Origin: Indolivaga macrotermitis
GTDB taxonomy: Bacteria > Bacteroidota > Bacteroidia > Bacteroidales > Dysgonomonadaceae
DNA: 55,545 nucleotides
Direction of reading: 5' to 3'
Assembly: GCF_900128985.1 (NCBI RefSeq)
Contig: NZ_FQUC01000021.1
Span: 1 to 55,545 of the forward strand
The notes beneath the pieces are model-generated. The model did no database searches. It saw nothing but the letters and a program-made list of their open reading frames with translations, and had not been told where the DNA came from. Shown here one piece after another: positions 16,849 through 24,767 of the stretch. Numbering within the stretch: the first letter of the stretch is position 1; each line of letters begins with the position of its first letter. The translations under genes and the position numbers were made by a program.

Positions 16849-17394
16849 TTAGATGGCTTTTTCCCGATAACCTCTGATCTTATTACCTGCTGCATCGTAG
16901 TTTGGCTGACGTGTAACAGTAAAGGTGTACTTACCGAGGTTATTCTTTCCGATAGATCCTGTTTCCTTAGTTTCAACTAATACAGGAGTATACTGTTTGA
17001 TTTTAGCCGGATATGCACCAAGAGCTTTAGTCTTGATTTGCATTGCCAGTGTTTCAGTATCATCATGATCGGGATCTTCAACTGTCCAGCCTTCATCATC
17101 AGAACTAGCAGTACCTGCTTTCATCCCTTTGAAATATTTTGCTATTGTATTTGATTTATCCGATGTTGTAAACACTATGGTTTTAACTCCTTTAGTTCCC
17201 GGTAAACGCAAGTTATCTGCATTTTCAAACTCAATATCTACATTACTGTTAGATTCTTCGGTTGGTTCAACGGAATCGATATCTATCATTTGAATCGCTA
17301 TTCTGTCCGGATCTGTATCGAAATCTGGAAATGCACCATCTGCTGCTAATGGAGCAAATACTATTTCTTCTATGCCATAATCTATTTCTGCCAT
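16849..17394 (-). CDS. Major tail tube protein
   Basis: A 181-aa protein with an acidic N-terminal half and a C-terminal strand set (YTPVLVETKETGSIGKNN, YTFTVTRQPNYDA), typical of siphovirus tube proteins. It follows the tail terminator and precedes the tRNA and chaperones, the standard position. No sheath gene is present, so the tail is non-contractile. Confidence 0.75.
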   Translation of the reverse strand: MAEIDYGIEEIVFAPLAADGAFPDFDTDPDRIAIQMIDIDSVEPTEESNSNVDIEFENADNLRLPGTKGVKTIVFTTSDKSNTIAKYFKGMKAGTASSDDEGWTVEDPDHDDTETLAMQIKTKALGAYPAKIKQYTPVLVETKETGSIGKNNLGKYTFTVTRQPNYDAAGNKIRGYREKAI

Positions 17395-17405
17395 TGTTTT
17401 AAAAT

Positions 17406-17831
17406 TTAGGATTTAACACTTTTTGTTTCACATATGAGTGAGTAATAAAAATATCTGTTAGTTGAATCACTGACCAACTGAGGAGCAATCGAGGTGATTG
17501 CTGTATCATCGAATATCGCATCATTAAGTACTGGCATGATCTTTTTTACAAGACTATCCAGTGTTGATAAATCAGGTTGTGTTTGATCATCATCCTGTTG
17601 AATATTTTTAGCATAGATGCAAACTTCGAGTGTACCATCTACATCTACATTACCAATATCAAGAAAGCTTCCAACCGTCTTAACCAGAATGAAAGTATCA
17701 GGTAGATTCTTATTCGGATGAATAAGAGAATATATCTTCATAGAGGACAATGCAATATCAGGCTTTGCTAGTTCCTGTAATAAAAACTTACGGGCTGATA
17801 ATATGATTCCTGTATTTACGATATTTTTCAT
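17406..17831 (-). CDS. Tail terminator / completion protein
   Basis: A 141-aa protein with a mixed alpha/beta pattern (DTFILVKTVGSFLDIG, LEVCIYAKNI) like the tail terminators that cap the tube at the head end. The assignment is by position between the gp10-like connector and the tube, and by size. The start overlaps the upstream stop by 4 nt. Confidence 0.6.
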   Translation of the reverse strand: MKNIVNTGIILSARKFLLQELAKPDIALSSMKIYSLIHPNKNLPDTFILVKTVGSFLDIGNVDVDGTLEVCIYAKNIQQDDDQTQPDLSTLDSLVKKIMPVLNDAIFDDTAITSIAPQLVSDSTNRYFYYSLICETKSVKS

Positions 17832-18283
17832 TTACTGAATTGACTAAATAAGCGTTTAGCTATTGCTTTAGATTCCGCTTCTGTTGATTTTAGAACATCA
17901 TAACCTCTTTTCTCTACATAAGGAGCATATACTTCACCTGCAACGAATATCAAGACATATCCGGATGAAAAGCTTTTTAATTGCTCTAATGCAAAATGAA
18001 GTCCGTCTTGTGCACCATCTTCACCCTCAGTTCCGCTATTCGCGTTCGGATTAAATCCGCCTTTCTCTTTAGTCGTTCCATCTTTTGCGATAATATAACC
18101 GACAGAGCTTCTAAGATTACCGGTTCTATCTGTATAACTTCCATGTTCACGGGCATAAGCTAGTCCATATTCGCCAATATATTGAAGTACTTGAAGTATC
18201 TTATTTTCCATTCGAATTCTAGCTTCTTCAATTGCTCTGAATACATCATCCCGGCTACTTCTATTTTGAGGTCTTATACCCAT
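17828..18283 (-). CDS. HK97 gp10-like head-tail connector
   Basis: A 151-aa protein with a long N-terminal helix (DDVFRAIEEARIRMENKIL) and then YGLAYAREHGSYTDRTGNLRSS, the typical DRTGxLRxS element of the gp10 family. The C-terminus has YAPYVEKRGYDVL, also characteristic. It forms part of the neck between portal and tail. It overlaps the upstream gene by 10 nt and the downstream gene by 4 nt. Confidence 0.75.
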   Translation of the reverse strand: MGIRPQNRSSRDDVFRAIEEARIRMENKILQVLQYIGEYGLAYAREHGSYTDRTGNLRSSVGYIIAKDGTTKEKGGFNPNANSGTEGEDGAQDGLHFALEQLKSFSSGYVLIFVAGEVYAPYVEKRGYDVLKSTEAESKAIAKRLFSQFSK

Positions 18284-18600
18284 AATCTGGAATGTTTTAC
18301 ATCTTTACCGCTTGGACGTTTTACTTCGCCTTGAAGCCTTACAGTCTTATCGTCTTTTTCCCTTACCTCTATTTGGGTACCTGATAGTATTTGTTCGACA
18401 CCTTGAGGTAAAAAGATTTGAGAAGAAAAGACATACATAGATCCATTACTCAGCCTTATTTCGTTACCACTTCCATTAACCTGTTCATAGCAGTTACTAA
18501 CAAAAACAAATTCTTTATTTCCAGGTATTGTTTGACCGTAATCATTTTCTGTTTCATCTGTAACGACTACTTTATAAAGCTTATGGGGATAACGGTCCAT
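18274..18600 (-). CDS. Head-tail stopper/adaptor protein
   Basis: A 108-aa beta-rich protein (HKLYKVVVTDETENDYGQTI, NGSMYVFSSQIFLP) consistent with a head-closure protein. The assignment is by size, fold pattern and position between adaptor and gp10-like genes. It overlaps the downstream gene by 10 nt and abuts the upstream one. Confidence 0.6.
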   Translation of the reverse strand: MDRYPHKLYKVVVTDETENDYGQTIPGNKEFVFVSNCYEQVNGSGNEIRLSNGSMYVFSSQIFLPQGVEQILSGTQIEVREKDDKTVRLQGEVKRPSGKDVKHSRLWV

Positions 18601-18911
18601 TATCGAAATGTTACGGTCGGTTTAGGTGATAATTGATCTTTAAGTCCATATAACTTGCATAAGTATGAATAGTAATCTTTTACACCTTGAGAATTATAAG
18701 ATTCAGACATATCTCCTTGAGACCAATTAGCCCGTAGGAGCAGAGCAGGAATAAATCCTGCCATAGATATCTCAACGGCTCTTTTGTTTTCATTAGATAT
18801 CTCACTTTCAAGATCTATTTTTGTACTCAAGGTTATATCTACCAAGTCAGCCTCCGATAATGAAATACCGAAGGACTGAAACTTAGTTGATATGTAATCT
18901 TTTACTTTCAT
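18600..18911 (-). CDS. Head-tail adaptor (gp6-like)
   Basis: A 103-aa helical protein (MKVKDYISTKFQSFGISLSE, GVKDYYSYLCKLYGL). Similar short proteins follow the capsid gene in Bacteroidales prophages and are thought to be the adaptor ring bound to the portal. It overlaps the capsid stop by 4 nt. Confidence 0.55.
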   Translation of the reverse strand: MKVKDYISTKFQSFGISLSEADLVDITLSTKIDLESEISNENKRAVEISMAGFIPALLLRANWSQGDMSESYNSQGVKDYYSYLCKLYGLKDQLSPKPTVTFR

Positions 18912-19987
18912 CCTAAATCAGACAAGTCAAGAATTGCCATTTTGGTAGGTTTCTCAATAGATACAATACCTTCCATTCCATACTCCATAAAACGACCTTC
19001 TTCTGTACGTTTAGAAGCAATAAACATCTTACCATCTTCAAGAGATGTGTACTGTTTACCGGGTACGTTATCAACCATCTCATAAGGACGTTTCCACATC
19101 AGACGACCGATCTTACCGGCAGGAACGAATGATATCTTATCATCCGGTACAACATTTACAGACGTATCGGGACTTGTTTGAATCCATTCTTCACGGATTA
19201 CGATACGTGGAATTCCGGCAACGGATAGTACAGGATTAATAAGCTCAGGAGTAAGTAAAGTGAACGGATTGACTTGATCTTGTTTGATACCCAAACGATA
19301 CTTATCTTTAAACTCGCTTGATCCTAAAATACGGTTCTGAAACGTGTTAAGATTCATCTCCATGCGATCAAAAGAACAACCTTTTGGACGTAGTGCATTA
19401 ATCACTTTGTCTCGAATGAAAGTTACCAGATTGTTCTTATCCCCGACTGCTGCTTTGATGTTATTAATCGGAATCGTGATATCATCAATTGTAACACCTT
19501 CGTTATTTGCATTAGCAGATACTTTTGCTGTACCCGTAAAACGAAGATCTGCATTCATCTTATCAAAAGCCTTATGTGGGGCTAGAGTACATTGACGAAG
19601 ATCATCTACAAGGAAGTCAACAATCTCATTGATAACAGTAGCATTGGGCGTTCTATTATATGTATCAATCAAAATTTGGAGTTTTTCCAAACGTTCGTTA
19701 GTCATTTGATACGCATCTCCCAAACAAGCGACCTCTCCGATGCCACTACCTAAAGAATGACGTTTACGAATAGGTTTATTTGAATATCGATCAATGAATG
19801 TACCAACAACAACCCCTGTTTGATTTCCTATGAAGGTTTTGAATGTTCCATCCGGATTGGCTTGATCGTAATCCAGATAATCACGCCAATGTACACGGTC
19901 GGCTTCTGTCGCTGTTACAACAGATCGGTCAATTACCGCTTTTACAATTTGCGGATTGCTCAATAATAAATCAATAGTAAGTAACAT
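18908..19987 (-). CDS. Major capsid protein
   Basis: A 359-aa protein, the main shell subunit by position: downstream of scaffold and decoration candidates and upstream of the connector genes. Features include an N-terminal arm (RVHWRDYLDYDQANPDG), a central helix-rich domain (NERLEKLQILIDTYNRTPN) and a C-terminal segment GRFMEYGMEGIVSIEKPTK, all consistent with an HK97-fold capsid of the Bacteroidales phage type. No protease gene is seen nearby, so maturation cleavage is not evident. Confidence 0.8.
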   Translation of the reverse strand: MLLTIDLLLSNPQIVKAVIDRSVVTATEADRVHWRDYLDYDQANPDGTFKTFIGNQTGVVVGTFIDRYSNKPIRKRHSLGSGIGEVACLGDAYQMTNERLEKLQILIDTYNRTPNATVINEIVDFLVDDLRQCTLAPHKAFDKMNADLRFTGTAKVSANANNEGVTIDDITIPINNIKAAVGDKNNLVTFIRDKVINALRPKGCSFDRMEMNLNTFQNRILGSSEFKDKYRLGIKQDQVNPFTLLTPELINPVLSVAGIPRIVIREEWIQTSPDTSVNVVPDDKISFVPAGKIGRLMWKRPYEMVDNVPGKQYTSLEDGKMFIASKRTEEGRFMEYGMEGIVSIEKPTKMAILDLSDLG

Positions 19988-20001
19988 ATATCCTCCTTTC
20001 T

Positions 20002-20595
20002 TTAAATAAACATGAATAAATGTCCCAAGGCTTCTTTATCCCATTTAGAGATTGGGAGATATAGATCTTTCTCTTTTATCTCGAACACTTGACCGATTGC
20101 CGTAAGAGTTTGTCCGGCTACAGCGACTTTATTGCGTTCATAATTCAGTTTGTTAGCTACATTTTTAGGTGTAGGATCAGTTGCAGAAGTAGCTTCAGTT
20201 AAAACCTGACCTTCTTCTATTGCATTTTCAAGAGCAGATACAGTTATAAGATCAAAAGATTCGTCGGACGTATCAATGGAATTTGCATCAGAACCAACAG
20301 ATATTACTTTCTCTCCATCACTTATATTGAATGATTTTTCAATAAGGCTTCCTTTCTGTATTTTTATTGAAGTGGCACCAACGGCAGCAACTTCAACAAC
20401 CTTTACATTTTTCACCAACACGGCTTTCTGCGGGTTGTGTGTTACTTTGATCGGTGCTAGAAAAGGAATCTTATAGCCCGCAGGTAAACCGGTAATATCC
20501 CAGTTAAAACCTCCAATCATTCGATAGATAGTCTGCTCATTGCAAAGCTCTCTTTCGACTTCGGGGGGCATATTGTACTTTATTCCAGGAGGCAT
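20002..20595 (-). CDS. Putative capsid decoration / head fibre protein
   Basis: A 197-aa protein located between scaffold and capsid genes. The first 60 residues (GIKYNMPPEVERELCNEQTI) may bind the capsid. The rest is rich in valine, alanine and threonine, suggesting a beta-sheet surface domain. The function is inferred from position. Confidence 0.5.
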   Translation of the reverse strand: MPPGIKYNMPPEVERELCNEQTIYRMIGGFNWDITGLPAGYKIPFLAPIKVTHNPQKAVLVKNVKVVEVAAVGATSIKIQKGSLIEKSFNISDGEKVISVGSDANSIDTSDESFDLITVSALENAIEEGQVLTEATSATDPTPKNVANKLNYERNKVAVAGQTLTAIGQVFEIKEKDLYLPISKWDKEALGHLFMFI

Positions 20596-20598
20596 AAT

Positions 20599-21288
20599 TT
20601 ACTTTTTATTTTGTTCGACAATTTTTTCAGTACCGGCGGTAATGGTTGCGACAAAAGAGTCAACTTCTTTGACTTCACTATCTCCACCACTTGGAGGTAC
20701 AGTTTCTTTGAATCCGTTATTAACAAGTTCCTGTTTAGCTGATGCCCATTGAGAATTTAGATCTTCGACAAAAGAATCAACTTCAGCTTCATCCTTAAAA
20801 GTTCGTCCTGAAATGGCGGGATTAGCAAAGTATGAAGGGATGTTTTTTTCTTTGATAGAATCAACAAGTTTTCTCGATAGGGTTGTTTGGAGTTTTTCTC
20901 CTTGCATAGCAGATAATGAACCGGTCAATGTTTCGACATTTTTTGTCAAAGCGTCAATGGCTTTTTGCCATTCAGGTACATCTTTAGGTGGATCTTGCTT
21001 TGTTGTATCGGGTTTTGATTTTTTCAAATCCTCGATTTCTTTTTCATACTTCGTTTTCAACTCGGATTCTTTAGTTGAAGTTGAAGTAGCAGCAACACTA
21101 TTAATATTCGCTTGTACTGCTTTTAATGCAGGAACAAACGGTTTAATAGCTTCTGCTATCTGGCTTTCGTCGGTGATTTTTTCAGCGTCGATAAGACCAA
21201 CATAAATGTTTATCGTATCATCTGACACAGAGGTTTTTCCTCCGATCAGAATTGCGTCTTTAAATGCTTTGAAGATTTTTTCTTTCAT
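20599..21288 (-). CDS. Putative scaffolding protein
   Basis: A 229-aa, highly charged protein with a long predicted coiled coil (TKESELKTKYEKEIEDLKKS) and a low-complexity middle. It is the first gene of the head-to-tail block, immediately before the decoration and capsid genes, as expected for a scaffold that guides capsid assembly. No protease motif is seen. Confidence 0.6.
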   Translation of the reverse strand: MKEKIFKAFKDAILIGGKTSVSDDTINIYVGLIDAEKITDESQIAEAIKPFVPALKAVQANINSVAATSTSTKESELKTKYEKEIEDLKKSKPDTTKQDPPKDVPEWQKAIDALTKNVETLTGSLSAMQGEKLQTTLSRKLVDSIKEKNIPSYFANPAISGRTFKDEAEVDSFVEDLNSQWASAKQELVNNGFKETVPPSGGDSEVKEVDSFVATITAGTEKIVEQNKK

Positions 21289-21513
21289 TGCTTGTAAATT
21301 CGTTAAACTTATTTTAAGCTAAGTTACAGATAACAAGCAGGGGTGTGAAGTATTTTGAGGGTAGGGGATAAACAGTTTTAATTCTGTTTGTGAGTAGGTC
21401 GAAAGGTGGGTAGAAAACTACTTATTGACAGGTCGATAAGTTTTCGTATTAAGTGCAGTAAATTAAAATATTTTCTTATACTATTGCATCTTGTTTAAAT
21501 AAAATTAAAGAAA

Positions 21514-21687
21514 ATGGAACAAGATTTTAGACCTTTAGAATTAATGAATTTTGGCAAGAAAGAGTTTTATTCAGCTATAGCACTCCATGCTATATTAACT
21601 GCAAATCCGAACAAATCTTATCATTACAAAGATGCAGCGGAGGAAGCTGTAAAGTATGCAGAAGCGTTAATTAAAGAATTAGAGTAA
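21514..21687 (+). CDS. Small hypothetical protein
   Basis: A 57-aa rightward gene from the ATG at 21514, running opposite to its neighbours. The product is helical and acidic (MNFGKKEFYSAIALHAILTA, EEAVKYAEALIKEL). A bidirectional terminator follows 8 nt after the stop. The interval 21288-21514 upstream is AT-rich and presumably holds its promoter. I see no other gene there. Confidence 0.55.
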   Translation: MEQDFRPLELMNFGKKEFYSAIALHAILTANPNKSYHYKDAAEEAVKYAEALIKELE

Positions 21688-21694
21688 ACAAAGT

Positions 21695-21726
21695 AAAATA
21701 GCCTACTTTTCGGGTAGGCTATTTTT
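21695..21726. terminator. Bidirectional terminator
   Basis: AAAATAGCCTAC pairs with GTAGGCTATTTT around a 7-nt loop, with oligo-T on the plus strand and A-run complement on the other. It ends the small rightward gene and the leftward accessory block 23759-21733. Confidence 0.85.
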
Positions 21727-21732
21727 CATATC

Positions 21733-21918
21733 TCACTCTTTTATGTATTCGTTATAAAAAATACTGATTGTTGTATTTCTATCACTCTCTGATTGCAGGA
21801 TGTTAAGAATTAAACATTTACCATCTTTAGTTTCTCTTAATAACCATTCGTTGATTTCGGCTTGAAGCATATCTCTGCCATTGCCGCTGAAAATCTTTAC
21901 TTTTAATTGATGTGCCAT
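21733..21918 (-). CDS. Hypothetical protein, accessory block 2
   Basis: A 61-aa protein that I do not recognise. It has an amphipathic helix in the middle (MLQAEINEWLLRETKDGK) and a C-terminal strand. It is the last gene of the leftward run that begins at 23759 and ends at the terminator near 21710. Confidence 0.5.
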   Translation of the reverse strand: MAHQLKVKIFSGNGRDMLQAEINEWLLRETKDGKCLILNILQSESDRNTTISIFYNEYIKE

Positions 21919-21937
21919 GATTGTTTATTTTTAGTTA

Positions 21938-22186
21938 TTACAAATAATTTCCTATTTTACCCTTTTCAGGATCTAATGATAATTGACCTTTATTTAACAG
22001 GTGATAGCCTGTATTGAGACTAAAACCGACCTGACCTCTATTGCCTTTTTCAGTGTAATACGCATACTGAATTGTATTTGTATACTTATTGTATTTAGGT
22101 CTGAAAGAACCTATCTTTTGACTACCCTTTACCATGATAGAGCCGTAAAGGGTAGGTTTATTTTGAAGTATATCGAGTAGAGTCAT
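21938..22186 (-). CDS. Hypothetical protein, accessory block 2
   Basis: An 82-aa, basic, strand-rich protein (LYGSIMVKGSQKIGSFRPKY) with no recognised family. It overlaps the upstream gene by 4 nt, so it is probably co-translated. Confidence 0.5.
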   Translation of the reverse strand: MTLLDILQNKPTLYGSIMVKGSQKIGSFRPKYNKYTNTIQYAYYTEKGNRGQVGFSLNTGYHLLNKGQLSLDPEKGKIGNYL

Positions 22187-22374
22187 TGTTCAGATTTTAT
22201 CACATCGTAATTATCAGGCCATACAGAACATGAATATATCCATCCCATATGATGTACATCAAAATTAACAACACCGTTTACTTTGCCCGGTGTTGTATGG
22301 CTTGCAATCTCATCACTGACCTTTAACCCCAAACGGGTTAACTCATAGTCTAATTCACCTTTTAACTTTATCAT
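22183..22374 (-). CDS. Hypothetical protein, accessory block 2
   Basis: A 63-aa protein from the ATG at 22374. A longer in-frame extension upstream would overlap the previous gene, so I prefer this start. It reads MIKLKGELDYELTRLGLKVS and then a cysteine- and tryptophan-containing C-terminus. The family is unknown. Downstream coupling is by a 4-nt overlap. Confidence 0.5.
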   Translation of the reverse strand: MIKLKGELDYELTRLGLKVSDEIASHTTPGKVNGVVNFDVHHMGWIYSCSVWPDNYDVIKSEQ

Positions 22375-22390
22375 GATTATATACTTTAGT

Positions 22391-22576
22391 TTAATAATAT
22401 TCAGGATACTGCTCTCTGAACGCTTCATCAGCATCGTTTATGAATGAATAATAGAATCTTCTCGGGCTTTTAAATAGTAGCTTATAACTCACGCATTTAC
22501 CGTTTTCTATTATTGCTTGTGCTTTAGCGGTATTACCATCTATTTCTGGGTATATCAAAAAGTCTATTGTTTCCAT
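22391..22576 (-). CDS. Hypothetical protein, accessory block 2
   Basis: A 61-aa protein, strand-rich at first (AKAQAIIENGKCVSYKLLFK) and ending in an acidic tyrosine-rich tail. It is not recognised. It lies 16 nt upstream of the next gene in the same leftward run. Confidence 0.5.
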   Translation of the reverse strand: METIDFLIYPEIDGNTAKAQAIIENGKCVSYKLLFKSPRRFYYSFINDADEAFREQYPEYY

Positions 22577-22586
22577 ATCTCAATAA

Positions 22587-22790
22587 TTAATACCAATAAC
22601 TGCTCTGTGCCCTGCACACATTATAATCCTCAACATTAGCATTGACGATGCTGGCAAAGTTCTCGTCAGTTGGCTCAACACCATTCGTAACTTCTAGATA
22701 GAATTCATCAAATGAATCTAAAATCAGCTCACTTGGGTCTTCAAACCAATTAGGGTGTAGAATTGCCTTTAATTCTTCTTTTGTTATCAT
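22587..22790 (-). CDS. Hypothetical acidic protein, accessory block 2
   Basis: A 67-aa acidic protein (EELKAILHPNWFEDPSELIL) with no recognised domain. Its strong negative charge and small size are like those of phage inhibitor proteins, but that is only a general likeness. It lies 10 nt downstream of the WYL_2 gene. Confidence 0.5.
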   Translation of the reverse strand: MITKEELKAILHPNWFEDPSELILDSFDEFYLEVTNGVEPTDENFASIVNANVEDYNVCRAQSSYWY

Positions 22791-22800
22791 AGCTGTATAT

Positions 22801-23121
22801 TTATGCGATTGATACTAAATTAGCTTTCTTAAAACAGCGATATTCTTGTACCTCTGTATCGAAATAGGTTTGAACTGTGTCGTTTGGCTTTCTTTCGCCT
22901 TTTGTTTCAGGCAAAACAGATTCTTGAAGAGTGCCATAAGCTTCACGTAAACTACCATCTACCTTTTTGAAGTAGAACTTTACGATTTTGCTTTTCATGG
23001 CAATTCTAAGTTTTATATTCTGCCAGGCTACATGTAAAGCTTCACTCATTGAAAAGCCATTTCGCTTAACGAATTGCCAAGCGAGTTTGAATACTGATCT
23101 TAATACTTCTTTTGTTTTCAT
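22801..23121 (-). CDS. WYL_2 / SH3-barrel family protein (copy 2)
   Basis: A 106-aa paralogue of the protein at 2491-2814, with the same AWQFVK/AWQNIK helical half, then FYFKKVDGSLREAYGTL and a YFDTEVQEYRCFK end. The two are clearly related and clearly diverged, so this is not a recent duplication. The leader TCACACACGACAATG precedes the start, a motif shared with several other genes in the prophage. It belongs to a leftward run divergent from an XRE gene, as in cassette 1. Confidence 0.7.
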   Translation of the reverse strand: MKTKEVLRSVFKLAWQFVKRNGFSMSEALHVAWQNIKLRIAMKSKIVKFYFKKVDGSLREAYGTLQESVLPETKGERKPNDTVQTYFDTEVQEYRCFKKANLVSIA

Positions 23122-23139
23122 TGTCGTGTGTGATTATAA

Positions 23140-23526
23140 TTAAAAATGTGCTGTCATTAATTCATTAAACTCTTTGCCATTATCAGTCAATGTTTGCTCT
23201 TTATCAACAGTCCAACCAATATGGAATCTATAACCACCTCTATAACCTGAGTATAATATCACGTCAAACATTTTACCATCTCGGTAGTAGTTAAGGTTCT
23301 GCTTACAGCTTATATAGCTTTCTGAACCTGTTTTGACATTGAGAATCTCGCGAGCGATGCGAATATCATCATGTTGATGTGATTCGTAGTCGTTTATGCC
23401 GATTAATGAATTATTTTTATTGATAATTACATTTGCCTTTTCACTAAATATTTGTAGTGATGCCTTTTTTATTGCATCTAACAGTACATCTAATTCTATT
23501 CTGTCGTAAAGATTCATTGCTTTCAT
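23140..23526 (-). CDS. Hypothetical accessory protein, cassette 2
   Basis: A 128-aa protein of alpha/beta appearance with no recognised family. The C-terminal ELMTAHF echoes ELMTA of the 3219-3533 product. The start is preceded by CACACGATATG, the recurrent leader. It lies between the WYL_2 gene and a short promoter-proximal gene. Confidence 0.55.
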   Translation of the reverse strand: MKAMNLYDRIELDVLLDAIKKASLQIFSEKANVIINKNNSLIGINDYESHQHDDIRIAREILNVKTGSESYISCKQNLNYYRDGKMFDVILYSGYRGGYRFHIGWTVDKEQTLTDNGKEFNELMTAHF

Positions 23527-23570
23527 ATCGTGTGTGATGTTGTACAGGGCTTTCGCCCTGCCAGTTGTTA

Positions 23571-23759
23571 TTATATTACTTCTACTGATTCTACTTTATA
23601 AGAGTCAGCTACATAACAACCTGCCTCTTTATCATTTTGCTCTAATTCGGCAATTACCTCAATTGCTTCGCCTTCGAATCTGAAAGGGTCTGTAACTTCG
23701 TTGCCTGTAATTGTATCAATTACTACAAATCTTACTTTTATTGAATTAGCTACTTTCAT
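23571..23759 (-). CDS. Hypothetical small protein, first gene of cassette 2
   Basis: A 62-aa protein with two strand-like segments (SIKVRFVVIDTITGNEV, EGEAIEVIAELEQ). The family is unknown. It is the first leftward gene after the divergent XRE operator region. A GCAGGGCGAAAGCCCTG hairpin lies in the 44-nt gap to the next gene, similar to the hairpins in cassette 1. Confidence 0.55.
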   Translation of the reverse strand: MKVANSIKVRFVVIDTITGNEVTDPFRFEGEAIEVIAELEQNDKEAGCYVADSYKVESVEVI

Positions 23760-23802
23760 ATCTTTTGTTATTTAGTTATGTCTAATATTTCTATGACACA
23801 AA

Positions 23803-23910
23803 TGTAATACATATATATTACAAAACAATGATTCAAAAGTTAAATATTGTTATGTATTCATATTACATAACCTTAAATAGTGTAGTATATGTATTTGTCT
23901 TTTATATTTG
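23803..23910. promoter_or_regulatory. Divergent operator/promoter region of XRE cassette 2
   Basis: Two palindromes lie between the divergent genes: TGTAATA...TATTACA at 23803-23822 and GTTATGTA...TACATAAC at 23849-23871. A TATATTTG box at 23903-23910 fits TAnnTTTG and ends 22 nt before the XRE start at 23933, exactly the spacing seen in cassette 1. The palindromes are likely XRE operators. Confidence 0.6.
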
Positions 23911-23932
23911 TACTCATTAAAATGTATGTAGC

Positions 23933-24232
23933 ATGAATATTATACGCATAGAAGAGATAATGAAAGAAAAAAATATAGGGGTAACAGAGCTAGCTTCTAT
24001 AATGGGGGTTAACCGGCAAACAATATATTATTATATCAAGCAGGATGATAAAAATTCAATATCTCAGCTTCAGAAGATTGCTGATGCTCTAAGTGTCTGC
24101 CTTTCAGAACTCATTAGCCATCAAGAACCAGATAACTCCATCACTTGTCCCAATTGTGGCAAAAAGTTCATAATGGAAGATTCACATATCCCGGATCATG
24201 CTAATATTAGAGGTAAAGAATATTATAAATAA
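23933..24232 (+). CDS. XRE-family regulator with C-terminal zinc finger (cassette 2)
   Basis: A 99-aa protein. Residues 1-60 form an XRE helix-turn-helix (VTELASIMGVNRQTIYYYI, then ISQLQKIADALSV), and CPNCGKKF at about 73-80 begins a zinc-finger-like tail. It is divergent from the run 23759-21733 and is the likely autorepressor. The HTH is related in layout to that of cassette 1, but the tail differs. Confidence 0.8.
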   Translation: MNIIRIEEIMKEKNIGVTELASIMGVNRQTIYYYIKQDDKNSISQLQKIADALSVCLSELISHQEPDNSITCPNCGKKFIMEDSHIPDHANIRGKEYYK

Positions 24233-24239
24233 CCCACCT

Positions 24240-24755
24240 ATGAATAAACCCAATTACATTGCAACCGCAAAGAGCGATTTTAGCATTAAAGACTATCCGT
24301 TCTCCCAAGGGGTGAATTACCACTTTTATATAGAAGATTTATCTACAAAGTATTTTAAATCGTGGATTATCGGAGAATCTGAATACTTCCTGATAAATAA
24401 GGATCTGTTCGATATTAGACCTGTCGAAGACCGGGCTTTGACATTTAAAGAAATTGAAGCTTTGACAAACGAAAAGTTATCTATCCCGAATGATAAAGAG
24501 ATAGTTGAAACGAAAGCAATATTAGAACAGAAGTTGGATTATAAACCTATCAACCGGTTGGATAATCTAGGTGTAAAGGAAGGATATTCAGAAGCTATCA
24601 ATGTCCTTGATTCTAAGATCAAAGATTATAATAAAACAAATATCAATGATTTGAAAACCGATCAGGGACGAGCTATTGTTATGCTTGCTATTGATTACCT
24701 GAAAGGTGAATGTAGTCAGAAAATGTTGTGTAATGTTCCGATAAAAGATAGATGA
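24240..24755 (+). CDS. Hypothetical protein downstream of XRE regulator
   Basis: A 171-aa protein from ATG 24240, which lies 7 nt after the XRE stop. An in-frame start at 24198 inside the XRE gene is less likely. The N-terminal half is strand-rich (GVNYHFYIEDLSTKYFKSW) and the C-terminal half helical (EGYSEAINVLDSKIKDYN). No family is recognised. It is co-oriented with the regulator and converges on the MuF-like gene. Confidence 0.55.
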   Translation: MNKPNYIATAKSDFSIKDYPFSQGVNYHFYIEDLSTKYFKSWIIGESEYFLINKDLFDIRPVEDRALTFKEIEALTNEKLSIPNDKEIVETKAILEQKLDYKPINRLDNLGVKEGYSEAINVLDSKIKDYNKTNINDLKTDQGRAIVMLAIDYLKGECSQKMLCNVPIKDR

Positions 24756-24767
24756 TTATTCATCGGA

